Shown here one piece after another: positions 1 through 5,331 of a stretch of DNA of 11,920 nucleotides. Numbering within the stretch: position 1 is the stretch's first letter; each line of letters starts with the position of its first letter. The DNA is from Chloroflexota bacterium (GTDB taxonomy: Bacteria > Chloroflexota > Dehalococcoidia > Lucifugimonadales > UBA3495): NCBI GenBank assembly GCA_022562335.1, contig JADFPM010000056.1, positions 1 through 11,920 of the forward strand, in the 5' to 3' direction. Below the pieces are notes generated by a model. The model was given only the letters and a program-made list of their open reading frames with translations, ran no database searches and was not told the origin of the DNA. The position numbers were made by a program, and so were the translations under genes.

Positions 1-239
1 CCGGGATCGACCAATTGGTGGCCAAGGGATACGTGGAACCCATGCGGATCTTCAACGACCGGCCGGAGCAATACAGTTATTGGGACCAGATGAGCAAGGC
101 CAGGGACCGGAACATCGGTTGGCGCATCGATTATTTCTTCGTGGACCAGGGGTTTGTTCCCAAGGTCAGCAACGCCTTCATCCTCCCCGATGTCATGGGC
201 TCCGACCACTGCCCCGTGGGTATCGAGATCGACTACTGA
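1..239 (+). CDS. xth: Exodeoxyribonuclease III, C-terminal part (5' end outside window)
   Basis: This is the 3' end of an AP endonuclease/exonuclease III of the endonuclease-exonuclease-phosphatase fold, which acts in base excision repair by cutting DNA 5' of abasic sites. The reading frame is open from the window edge (codons begin at base 3) and stops with TGA at 237-239. About 78 residues are visible. They contain the family's C-terminal signatures: a YSYWDQ block, a KARDRNIGWRIDYFFV block, and the terminal GSDHCPVGIE motif carrying the catalytic Asp-His pair. The end lies only 4 bases from the end of the convergent aldolase gene, so there is no room for a separate terminator. Family assignment is secure. 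Whether this is the only exoIII homologue of the genome cannot be seen. Confidence 0.93.
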   Translation, partial: GIDQLVAKGYVEPMRIFNDRPEQYSYWDQMSKARDRNIGWRIDYFFVDQGFVPKVSNAFILPDVMGSDHCPVGIEIDY

Positions 240-243
240 TCAC

Positions 244-1017
244 CTACAAGCCGCGAGCAGCTTCGGCGGCGTGGTAATTCCAAATGCCGCTCATCCTCAA
301 GCCACCTTCCTGTATCACGCCCTTGAAGTGGTCCAACTCCCAAAGGGGGGGCCGGCCGGTGATCTCCTGGATCAGCTCTTCGGGGATGCTGGGATAATCC
401 CTTCCCAGGGCGCACAGGGCCAGGTAGTTCATCCTGGCCTGCTCTTCCAACTCCGCCATGGCCATCACCGACTCCGACAGGCTGCCCCCGGCCGTCACCG
501 CGCCGTGGGCGAACAGCAATACGACGCTGCCATCGCCCAGCAGGTTGGCCACCTCCATCCCCTCGTCGTGGCTCTGGATGATCTTGACGTGGGGCCACAC
601 CGGCAGGGGGTCTCGCACCAACTGCATCCCCTCCTGGCACAACGGCGTCATTTTTTGGCCCAGGGTGCTCAACAGCACGGTGAACCGGGGATGGACGTGG
701 ACCACGGACTGAACGTCGGGCCGAAGCTGGTAGATACACGAATGGATCTTGATCTCGGCGCATTGGACCACGCCGTCCGGCCCGTCCACCAGGAAACCAT
801 CGGTGTCGCAGATGATCATATCCTCGGGACGCATGGACGACAGGGAATCGATGGCGTACTGGCGGCCCTTGACGGCGAACCGGCCATCGTCCGACGGCAG
901 GCGCATGCTGGCGTGGCCCCGGTCGGCCGTAACCCCGGTTGCCAGGCCCAGGTTGGACAGGATCCGGTTGGCGATGGCCACCTCTCGCTTCACGTCATAT
1001 TCTTCAGATGAGGCCAT
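244..1017 (-). CDS. Class II aldolase/adducin family protein
   Basis: A 257-residue zinc-dependent enzyme of the class II aldolase/adducin fold (fuculose-phosphate aldolase-like). The fold cleaves or decarboxylates hydroxy-acids and sugar phosphates through a metal-stabilised enolate. Visible signatures are RGHASMR at residues 33-39 (phosphate/carboxylate loop), E88 (acid-base Glu in AEIKIH), the zinc ligands H107 and H109 in HVHP, and the third ligand H171 in FAHGAV, followed by the conserved Leu-Glu-Glu-Gln-Ala helix. I chose the ATG at 1017 because AGGAG (1028-1032 on this strand) lies 10 nt upstream. The ATG at 1026 is in frame but sits 1 nt from that site. The gene follows the lipoprotein gene by 35 bases on the same strand, so the two are probably cotranscribed. 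The GHxSxR subgroup includes 3,4-dihydroxyphthalate decarboxylases as well as aldolases, so the substrate is open. Confidence 0.88.
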   Translation of the reverse strand: MASSEEYDVKREVAIANRILSNLGLATGVTADRGHASMRLPSDDGRFAVKGRQYAIDSLSSMRPEDMIICDTDGFLVDGPDGVVQCAEIKIHSCIYQLRPDVQSVVHVHPRFTVLLSTLGQKMTPLCQEGMQLVRDPLPVWPHVKIIQSHDEGMEVANLLGDGSVVLLFAHGAVTAGGSLSESVMAMAELEEQARMNYLALCALGRDYPSIPEELIQEITGRPPLWELDHFKGVIQEGGLRMSGIWNYHAAEAARGL

Positions 1018-1052
1018 TAACGTCATTCTCCTTTCGCGTATCTTTTGATGCT

Positions 1053-2855
1053 CTATCTACCGAGGTCCACGGGTACTATGTAGACACCCTTGGCCCTGGG
1101 CAATAGGGAGCTTTCGTAGTCGAAGTGGGTTTCCACCGCCACCAGGAACTTGCCATCACCCAAGGTGTGTTGGGCAAATGGCACCGGGTTCCAGCCCACC
1201 ATCTGCAACAGCCGCTGCTGGGATTGGATCGACGAATCCAGGCCGCCGCCGCCGATGCTGAGGACGTTGGCGGTCATGGCAAAATCGTCCGACACCTCTT
1301 TCCCGGTCAGAAACAGGTTCACGGGCGCGGTTGGGTCTTCAGGCTCAGGTTCCAACAACATCCAGCTCAGGGCGTGGTCCCAATCGACGATGCGGGTGAA
1401 CGCGGAAGCATCGGTAAAGAAATCTTCCTTGGAGATGTCCGTCACCCAGACGCCCCCGCCCTCATCTTTGAACCCGTAGAGGGTGTTGAACAGGAATCTT
1501 TTATCGTCGCTCAGCCGGGGAGAAGCGCCGTAGAGCCCGGCTTCCGGGGCCCTGGGAAACTGGTGGATGGGATAATCCACCATTTGGTAATCTTCCGGGT
1601 CATTCACGTTGACCAGGTAGACCGATTGCCACCGCGGGTCGGCGGGGATCCCGGCCCCCGCCTTGGGCCAGCCTTCGGTGCTCATCAGCCAGCGAGAGTC
1701 GTCGGTGGGCAGGGGCAAGGCCATCAGCACGATGCCCGGCGCGTCGTAAATCACCCGGATGGAACCGTCGTCATCCAGCGCGACGATCTTGTGCCGGTCC
1801 CGTTTATCCGGTTCCAGAGATCTCCTGACCCGAAGGTAAAAGCGGTCTTTGGACTCGCCGTCCACCCGGTAGCGGCGCACCCCTCCCGCGGTATCGCAAT
1901 CCCCCAGCCATGATACGTCCAGCTGGGTCAGCACCCCTGAAATCCAGCTTCCTTCCATACCGAAATACCGGACCTTCTCGCCGGCCCCTTCCCGGATCAG
2001 CTTCGTCAGGCGTTCTCCGGCCACATCCTCGTCATCGGAGCCTCCGGTCAGCACGTGGGCCGGGGTGAACCTGAACCCGATGGAATCCAGGGTGTCTTTA
2101 TACACGGGGCTGGAAAGGGCTTCCTGGTAGACCCCGCACTGCTTGCGGGCCACCTCCGGCGGCGGATACCGCTGCTGGTCAAATGACAGGCTCAGGATCT
2201 GCTTTTCGTAATCTTGGGCCAGCGCCGACCCCGCCACGGTCAACGCCCTGGGGTTCACGTGCAGGTGGGTGGGACTGGCCACGCCCTCTTGGGGGCTCCG
2301 CCAAGCTTCAGGGGGATCGAAGGGGATCACCAGGAAGGTGCCGTCGGGAAAAACCTCGGCAATGGTCCCCCGGGACGGTTTATCCCGCAGATACTCAAAT
2401 TCCAGGGTATGAAACAGCCGGTCTAAAGTAGCCGGTCTTTTCAATTCCTTACCCAAGCTTTGGTCCAATGGTATGCCCATCGCCGCCAGCCGGTAGATAC
2501 GGTGCACCGGGTGCTCGCCCAACTCCCCCGCGGTCAGGGCCAGCGGGTCCAGGTATAGCTTCTGCTTGCCCTGCCGGAGGCGTATCTTGACCATGCCGTC
2601 GCGGATGACCAGCCGGTCCGGCTCCCCCTGCACCGCCACCAGGTCTCCATCTTCTGACCGGGCGAAGAAATGGGGCCGCACCAGTTCGTCAAATGTCGTA
2701 GACGTGTCGTAGTTGGCCCTGGAAGTCATGAATCCCTCCGGCACGGCGCCCACGAACACTTCCGTGGGAGCCCCCGCGGCGCATCCCGCCAGAATCCCTG
2801 CGGCCAGGACGGCTAAGATAAGTTTCAGTGAGCTATTCGAAATCCCCGCTGCCAC
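1053..2855 (-). CDS. Large predicted lipoprotein of unknown function
   Basis: I do not recognise this 600-residue protein. Its N-terminus is a lipoprotein signal peptide: Lys11, a hydrophobic stretch at residues 12-23, and the lipobox LAGC with the lipidated Cys at 25, so it should be anchored to the outer face of the cytoplasmic membrane. The mature part is soluble with no further membrane segment. Residues about 355-480 contain repeated short strand-turn units (DDDGSIRVIYDAPG, DSRWLMSTEGW, WQSVYLVNVNDPEDY, DDKRFLFNTLYGF, GGGVWVTDIS) like TolB/WD40-type beta-propeller blades; this is inference. C240 and C320 could form a disulfide. The start is GTG at 2855, supported by GGGGAG about 4 nt upstream; the frame is closed by a stop shortly upstream. 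A promoter can be seen at 2901-2929. It is the first gene of a likely two-gene unit with the aldolase. It could be a sensor or binding protein. Confidence 0.8.
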   Translation of the reverse strand: MAAGISNSSLKLILAVLAAGILAGCAAGAPTEVFVGAVPEGFMTSRANYDTSTTFDELVRPHFFARSEDGDLVAVQGEPDRLVIRDGMVKIRLRQGKQKLYLDPLALTAGELGEHPVHRIYRLAAMGIPLDQSLGKELKRPATLDRLFHTLEFEYLRDKPSRGTIAEVFPDGTFLVIPFDPPEAWRSPQEGVASPTHLHVNPRALTVAGSALAQDYEKQILSLSFDQQRYPPPEVARKQCGVYQEALSSPVYKDTLDSIGFRFTPAHVLTGGSDDEDVAGERLTKLIREGAGEKVRYFGMEGSWISGVLTQLDVSWLGDCDTAGGVRRYRVDGESKDRFYLRVRRSLEPDKRDRHKIVALDDDGSIRVIYDAPGIVLMALPLPTDDSRWLMSTEGWPKAGAGIPADPRWQSVYLVNVNDPEDYQMVDYPIHQFPRAPEAGLYGASPRLSDDKRFLFNTLYGFKDEGGGVWVTDISKEDFFTDASAFTRIVDWDHALSWMLLEPEPEDPTAPVNLFLTGKEVSDDFAMTANVLSIGGGGLDSSIQSQQRLLQMVGWNPVPFAQHTLGDGKFLVAVETHFDYESSLLPRAKGVYIVPVDLGR

Positions 2856-2884
2856 GAAACTCCCCGATCCGGCTGTTCATCCCC

Positions 2885-2909
2885 GGGTCATGCTGAAAGC
2901 ATGATACCC
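2885..2909. repeat. Inverted repeat with 7-bp arms, 3-nt loop
   Basis: TCATGCT (2888-2894) and AGCATGA (2898-2904) are perfect inverted arms around GAA, extended by GGG (2885-2887) and CCC (2907-2909) across a two-base TA bulge. It overlaps the predicted -10 and start site of the minus-strand promoter, so it could be a repressor site or a hairpin at the 5' end of the lipoprotein mRNA. There is no T-run on either strand, so it is not an intrinsic terminator. Confidence 0.5.
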
Positions 2910-2929
2910 AGAGCCTATGGGTCAGGCAA
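2901..2929 (-). promoter_or_regulatory. Predicted sigma-70 promoter for the lipoprotein-aldolase unit
   Basis: Read on the minus strand, TTGCCT (2929-2924) and TATCAT (2906-2901) are separated by exactly 17 bases, matching the sigma-70 consensus at 4/6 and 5/6 positions. Transcription would begin near 2894, leaving a leader of about 40 nt before the GTG at 2855. The -10 lies beside a stem-loop (2885-2909). This is sequence matching only. Confidence 0.45.
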
Positions 2930-2944
2930 GGCGCGGGCCAAGGG

Positions 2945-2982
2945 CAGAGACGCGGAGGTGCGCCAGCGGTCTAGCGTCTCTG
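2945..2982. repeat. Perfect 9-bp inverted repeat upstream of the SDR promoter
   Basis: CAGAGACGC (2945-2953) and GCGTCTCTG (2974-2982) are exact inverted copies with a 20-base spacer. The right arm ends one base before the TTGACA -35 element at 2984. The centre-to-centre distance of the arms is 29 bp, close to three helical turns, as expected for two half-sites bound on one face of DNA. No T-run follows. This is probably an operator in the divergent intergenic region. Confidence 0.5.
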
Positions 2983-2983
2983 A

Positions 2984-3012
2984 TTGACACGCCGGTTAGC
3001 CCTTAATACACT
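2984..3012 (+). promoter_or_regulatory. Strong sigma-70 promoter for the SDR gene
   Basis: A perfect -35 TTGACA (2984-2989) is followed after 17 bases by TACACT (3007-3012), matching the -10 consensus at 4/6 positions. Transcription would begin near 3019, giving a leader of about 23 nt. A short dyad, TCGGTC (3012-3017) and GACCGA (3024-3029) with a 6-base gap, straddles the predicted start site and could be an operator. Confidence 0.65.
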
Positions 3013-3041
3013 CGGTCTTTACTGACCGACGGAGGAACAAC

Positions 3042-3806
3042 ATGGGCAGGCTGGATGACCGGGTTATCATAGTGACCGGCGGCGCCCACGGCATCGGCCG
3101 GGCATATTGCTTGGGGCTGGCGAAAGAAGGGGCAAAGGTGGTGGTGGCAGACCTGGACGGGCCGGGGGCTGAGGCCGTGGTGCGAACCCTGGGCGAATCG
3201 GGCAGCGATGCCCTGGCGGTGGTGGGCGACGTATCCGTGCCCGATGATACCGAAGCGATGGCCAAGGCCGCCATGGACCGTTTCGGGAGGATCGACGGGC
3301 TGATCAACAATGCCGCTGTATTTCAGATTCCTGCCGTGTCACGGGTGCCTTTTGAGCAGATCCCCGTCGAGGAATGGGACAACCTGATGGCGGTGAACCT
3401 GCGTGGCGTATTCCTATGCTGCCGCGCCGTGGTGCCCAATATGAAAGCGTTGGGCAGCGGAAAGATCGTCAACATCAGCTCGGGCACCGTGTTTCACGGG
3501 TCCACCCAGTTCGCCCACTATGTCACGTCAAAAGCCGGAGTCATCGGGTTCACTAGGGCGGTGGCCAGGGAGTTGGGAGAACACAACATCAACGTCAACG
3601 CCATCGCCCCCGGTCTCACTTTAAGCCTGGACGAGATATCCGAAGACCAGTTGGAGGCCAGCCGTATACGTATGCAAGCCCGGGCGATAAAACGGGCGCA
3701 GGTGCCGGAAGACCTGGTGGGGACGGCGGTGTTCCTCTGCTCGTCCGACAGCGATTTCATGACCGGCCAGACCCTGGTGGTGGACGGCGGCGCCCAGATG
3801 CATTAA
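3042..3806 (+). CDS. Short-chain dehydrogenase/reductase (SDR), classical type
   Basis: A 254-residue NAD(P)-dependent oxidoreductase of the classical SDR family, acting on an alcohol/ketone substrate in the cytoplasm. Motifs appear in order: the dinucleotide loop TGGAHGIG (12-19), D37 at the end of strand 2 (an acidic residue here usually favours NAD(H) over NADP(H)), D63, NNAA (89-92), the tetrad residue N119, catalytic S147, Y160 and K164 (YVTSK), and PG at 190-191. Length is typical. The ATG at 3042 has GGAGG 6 nt upstream and a near-consensus promoter, so the start is well supported. The closest overall resemblance is to FabG-like and gluconate/sorbitol-type SDRs, but the substrate cannot be inferred. 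The gene for a 63-residue protein follows after 84 bases on the same strand. Confidence 0.93.
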   Translation: MGRLDDRVIIVTGGAHGIGRAYCLGLAKEGAKVVVADLDGPGAEAVVRTLGESGSDALAVVGDVSVPDDTEAMAKAAMDRFGRIDGLINNAAVFQIPAVSRVPFEQIPVEEWDNLMAVNLRGVFLCCRAVVPNMKALGSGKIVNISSGTVFHGSTQFAHYVTSKAGVIGFTRAVARELGEHNINVNAIAPGLTLSLDEISEDQLEASRIRMQARAIKRAQVPEDLVGTAVFLCSSDSDFMTGQTLVVDGGAQMH

Positions 3807-3817
3807 AACTGACTCAA

Positions 3818-3867
3818 GCCACGCCGGTGGCGAATGTTAGGATTTTACCGGCTGAGAAATGGCCGGT
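3818..3867 (+). repeat. Two short hairpins between SDR and the small-protein gene
   Basis: GCCAC-GCCG-GTGGC (3818-3831) is a 5-bp stem with a 4-base loop, and ACCGGC (3847-3852) pairs with GCCGGT (3862-3867) across 9 bases. Neither is followed directly by a T-run, so they are weak as terminators. They could attenuate or process the transcript between the two genes, with the second hairpin ending 6 bases before the AGGAGG of the next gene. Confidence 0.35.
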
Positions 3868-3890
3868 GTTTCCAGGAGGGATATATAACT

Positions 3891-4082
3891 ATGGCAGGCG
3901 GCAAACAGACCATCGAGATCGAACTGAATGATGACCAGGTATCCTTCATGCGGTTCATGAAGGATGATTACAAGATAGCCTCGGAGAGCAAGGTTTTCCG
4001 CATCGTCATCGACTACCTGCAGAGCAACAAAGATGTCCACGACACCGTGTTTGGCCAGACACGATGCCTCAGGTGCGATTGA
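3891..4082 (+). CDS. Small protein, ribbon-helix-helix-like with C-terminal CxxC
   Basis: A 63-residue protein that I do not recognise by name. The ATG at 3891 is chosen because AGGAGG (3874-3879) lies 11 nt upstream; an in-frame ATG at 3834 has no such site and its extra residues look like untranslated DNA. The layout resembles a ribbon-helix-helix DNA-binding domain: a short strand (TIEIELN, residues 6-12), helix A (about 13-25), a turn, and helix B (SESKVFRIVIDYLQS, about 30-44). The C-terminus carries CLRC (C59, C62), which could bind a metal or be redox-active. It lies 84 bases after the SDR gene and ends 10 bases from the convergent AroQ-like gene. The regulator role is inference. A small CxxC scaffold protein without DNA binding is the alternative. 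Confidence 0.72.
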   Translation: MAGGKQTIEIELNDDQVSFMRFMKDDYKIASESKVFRIVIDYLQSNKDVHDTVFGQTRCLRCD

Positions 4083-4092
4083 TCCTAACGGG

Positions 4093-4524
4093 CTAAGCCT
4101 TCACCATTTGCTTCACGGCTTCCAGCGCCAGGTAGTAGCCGTAGACGCCGAAGCCGTAGACCGAGCCCTTGGCAACGGGTTGGATCTTGGAGACCGTCCC
4201 CCGGGAGGTGGGGTTGGAGGCGTGGACCTCGATGACGGGGAACTTCACCTGGGCGATGGCCGCCACCAATGGACCCGTGCCGGTGGTGTAACCCGCCGGA
4301 TTTATCAATGCCGCGTCGATATCGCGTTCGTGGGCGTCGTAAAGGGCGTTGACCACCTCGCCTTCGATGTTGGAATGGAAAATCTCCACGTCCACGCCCA
4401 GGCCTTCGGCGTAGGCCAGTATCTGCTCGTTGATCTGGTCCAGGGTGGTGGTCCCAAAAACCTCCACCTGGGCCTTGCCCCGCATGTTCATACCCGCGCC
4501 TTGGATCACCAGTACCTTAGTCAT
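4093..4524 (-). CDS. Type II dehydroquinase-fold (AroQ-like) protein lacking catalytic residues
   Basis: A 143-residue protein with the length and the main blocks of type II 3-dehydroquinate dehydratase (flavodoxin-like fold, normally a dodecamer, shikimate pathway): VLVIQGAG near the N-terminus, TTLDQIN, FHSNIEGEVVNALYDA, LINPAGYT, IEVHASN and PVAKGSVYGFGVYGYYLALEA. It departs at the active site. The lid-loop catalytic Tyr (Y24 in the M. tuberculosis enzyme) is F23; the Asn of the GPNL motif is Gly; the lid Arg is not evident; the His of the THTS motif is T81; and the REEFRRHS segment carrying the second Arg is shortened. N75, H101, S103 and R108 remain. The start ATG at 4524 has GGAGGAGG 6 nt upstream and overlaps the end of the protoglobin gene by 8 bases, implying translational coupling. 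A true dehydroquinase is unlikely; a different lyase, binding or regulatory function is inferred. Confidence 0.85.
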   Translation of the reverse strand: MTKVLVIQGAGMNMRGKAQVEVFGTTTLDQINEQILAYAEGLGVDVEIFHSNIEGEVVNALYDAHERDIDAALINPAGYTTGTGPLVAAIAQVKFPVIEVHASNPTSRGTVSKIQPVAKGSVYGFGVYGYYLALEAVKQMVKA

Positions 4525-5137
4525 CGCCGCCCTCCTCCAACCGAGTAACGTCCGTGCGGGCATCGGGACCCGCCGGATCTTCTGGATTTTGTTGAGAAAC
4601 CGGTTCTGTGGGCGTCTCCGATACGTATCCCGCCAACAGAATGTCCAACTGTAGCATCAACACCTTGTTCCACGCGATGGACGCCCTCATCGCCAGGTCC
4701 GGGTCATCCAACTCTGCCCATAGTACATCGGCCAGGGCGGTCTGGATGAAAGACATGCTGGCCACCATGAACCGGCTGGGTATGGACCCCAGGTGCGCCC
4801 GGTGGCTGGGGGGATGGCTGTGGACTATGCCCGTGGCCAAAACCCTAACGGGGTAGTCGGCATCTATCTTGAAGTCGATGGACCCGCGCAACCAACGGGC
4901 CAAGCTATGCTTGCGCCGGGTGAGGCGGTCTTCGTCGATCTCCCCGTCAGCTTCCAGAAAGAACCTTCGCGTTTCGGGGAATCTCAAGAAATTATCGTAC
5001 ACCGCGGCGGTCATATCATCGGCGTTTTTCAATACCGCGAACGACGTGGACTTGATCAGGTCCAATTCCGATTGGTCCAAACCCACGAATTCCGCCAATT
5101 GTCTCAACCGGCCGGGCCAATCATATATCTCCGGCAT
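4517..5137 (-). CDS. Protoglobin-domain protein (haem-based gas sensor or binder)
   Basis: A 206-residue protein whose residues about 10-172 match the globin-coupled-sensor/protoglobin fold: a pre-A/A helix (LRQLAEFVGLDQSEL), an AVYDNFLRFPETRRFF helix typical of the family, a Trp-Leu helix (ARWLRGS), and the region around the proximal haem ligand, TGIVHSHPPSHRAHLGSIP (103-120). H106 is the likeliest iron ligand, but H108, H112 and H115 are close, and the segment to the following SRFMVA helix looks about seven residues longer than in HemAT-type sensors. The last 33 residues are a polar acidic tail with no output domain, so it is a single-domain form. I chose the ATG at 5137 (GGGAGG 4 nt upstream). 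Its 3' end overlaps the AroQ-like gene. A role in O2, NO or CO binding is family knowledge; the signalling partner is inferred to be the AroQ-like protein. Confidence 0.82.
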   Translation of the reverse strand: MPEIYDWPGRLRQLAEFVGLDQSELDLIKSTSFAVLKNADDMTAAVYDNFLRFPETRRFFLEADGEIDEDRLTRRKHSLARWLRGSIDFKIDADYPVRVLATGIVHSHPPSHRAHLGSIPSRFMVASMSFIQTALADVLWAELDDPDLAMRASIAWNKVLMLQLDILLAGYVSETPTEPVSQQNPEDPAGPDARTDVTRLEEGGDD

Positions 5138-5188
5138 TGCGCCTCCCATTTCCCTGGACACGCCGCCGGCGCGGCAGCGGGGACAGCG

Positions 5189-5251
5189 CCAGGAAATCAT
5201 CCCAGAAATCCCAGGAAATCGTCCCAGGAAATCGTCCATGGAAATACGATC
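5189..5251. repeat. 13-bp tandem repeat in the leader of the protoglobin gene
   Basis: Units on the + strand: CCAGGAAATCATC (5189-5201), a short CCAGAAATC (5202-5210), CCAGGAAATCGTC (5211-5223), an identical CCAGGAAATCGTC (5224-5236), and a degenerate CATGGAAATACGAT (5237-5250). The short unit breaks the period by four bases, so the array would not encode a protein repeat; it lies between the predicted promoter and the chosen start codon. It could be an operator array or slipped-strand repeat. The array is too short and unspaced for CRISPR. Confidence 0.7.
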
Positions 5252-5257
5252 CCTGGG

Positions 5258-5286
5258 AATATAAACCCTGGTGAGGAGTGGGGCAA
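5258..5286 (-). promoter_or_regulatory. Predicted promoter for the protoglobin/AroQ-like operon
   Basis: On the minus strand TTGCCC (5286-5281) and TATATT (5263-5258) are 17 bases apart. The site matches the sigma-70 consensus at 4/6 and 5/6 positions. Transcription would begin near 5251, exactly at the upstream end of the 13-bp repeat array, giving a leader of about 115 nt before the ATG at 5137. A CCTGGGAAT direct repeat (5252-5260, 5288-5296) flanks the site. It lies in the 194-base gap after the MFS gene, so the operon can be transcribed independently of that gene. Confidence 0.45.
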
Positions 5287-5331
5287 GCCTGGGAATGCCG
5301 TTGTTCATCCATGGGCCCACCCCAACCGGCG

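Noticed and set aside
154..1011. A long open frame on the + strand opposite the aldolase gene
   Set aside because: The predicted protein is His/Gly/Pro-rich with no family signal, has no ribosome site, and lies wholly over a well-supported enzyme on the other strand.
1125..1913. A 262-codon + strand frame opposite the lipoprotein gene
   Set aside because: Composition typical of antisense GC-rich DNA; no motif, no ribosome site, and the minus-strand protein has a clear lipobox and start.
3834..3890. A longer start for the 63-residue protein at 3834
   Set aside because: No ribosome site upstream of it, and it would cover the hairpin at 3847-3867 and the AGGAGG that serves ATG 3891.
5189..5251. 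CRISPR array
   Set aside because: Units are 13 bp, directly adjacent and have no spacers; no cas gene is nearby.
5138..5320. A 61-residue N-terminal extension of the protoglobin starting at 5320
   Set aside because: It runs through the 13-bp repeats, whose unit lengths would shift frame between copies, and the ATG at 5137 has a good GGGAGG site and fits the family N-terminus.
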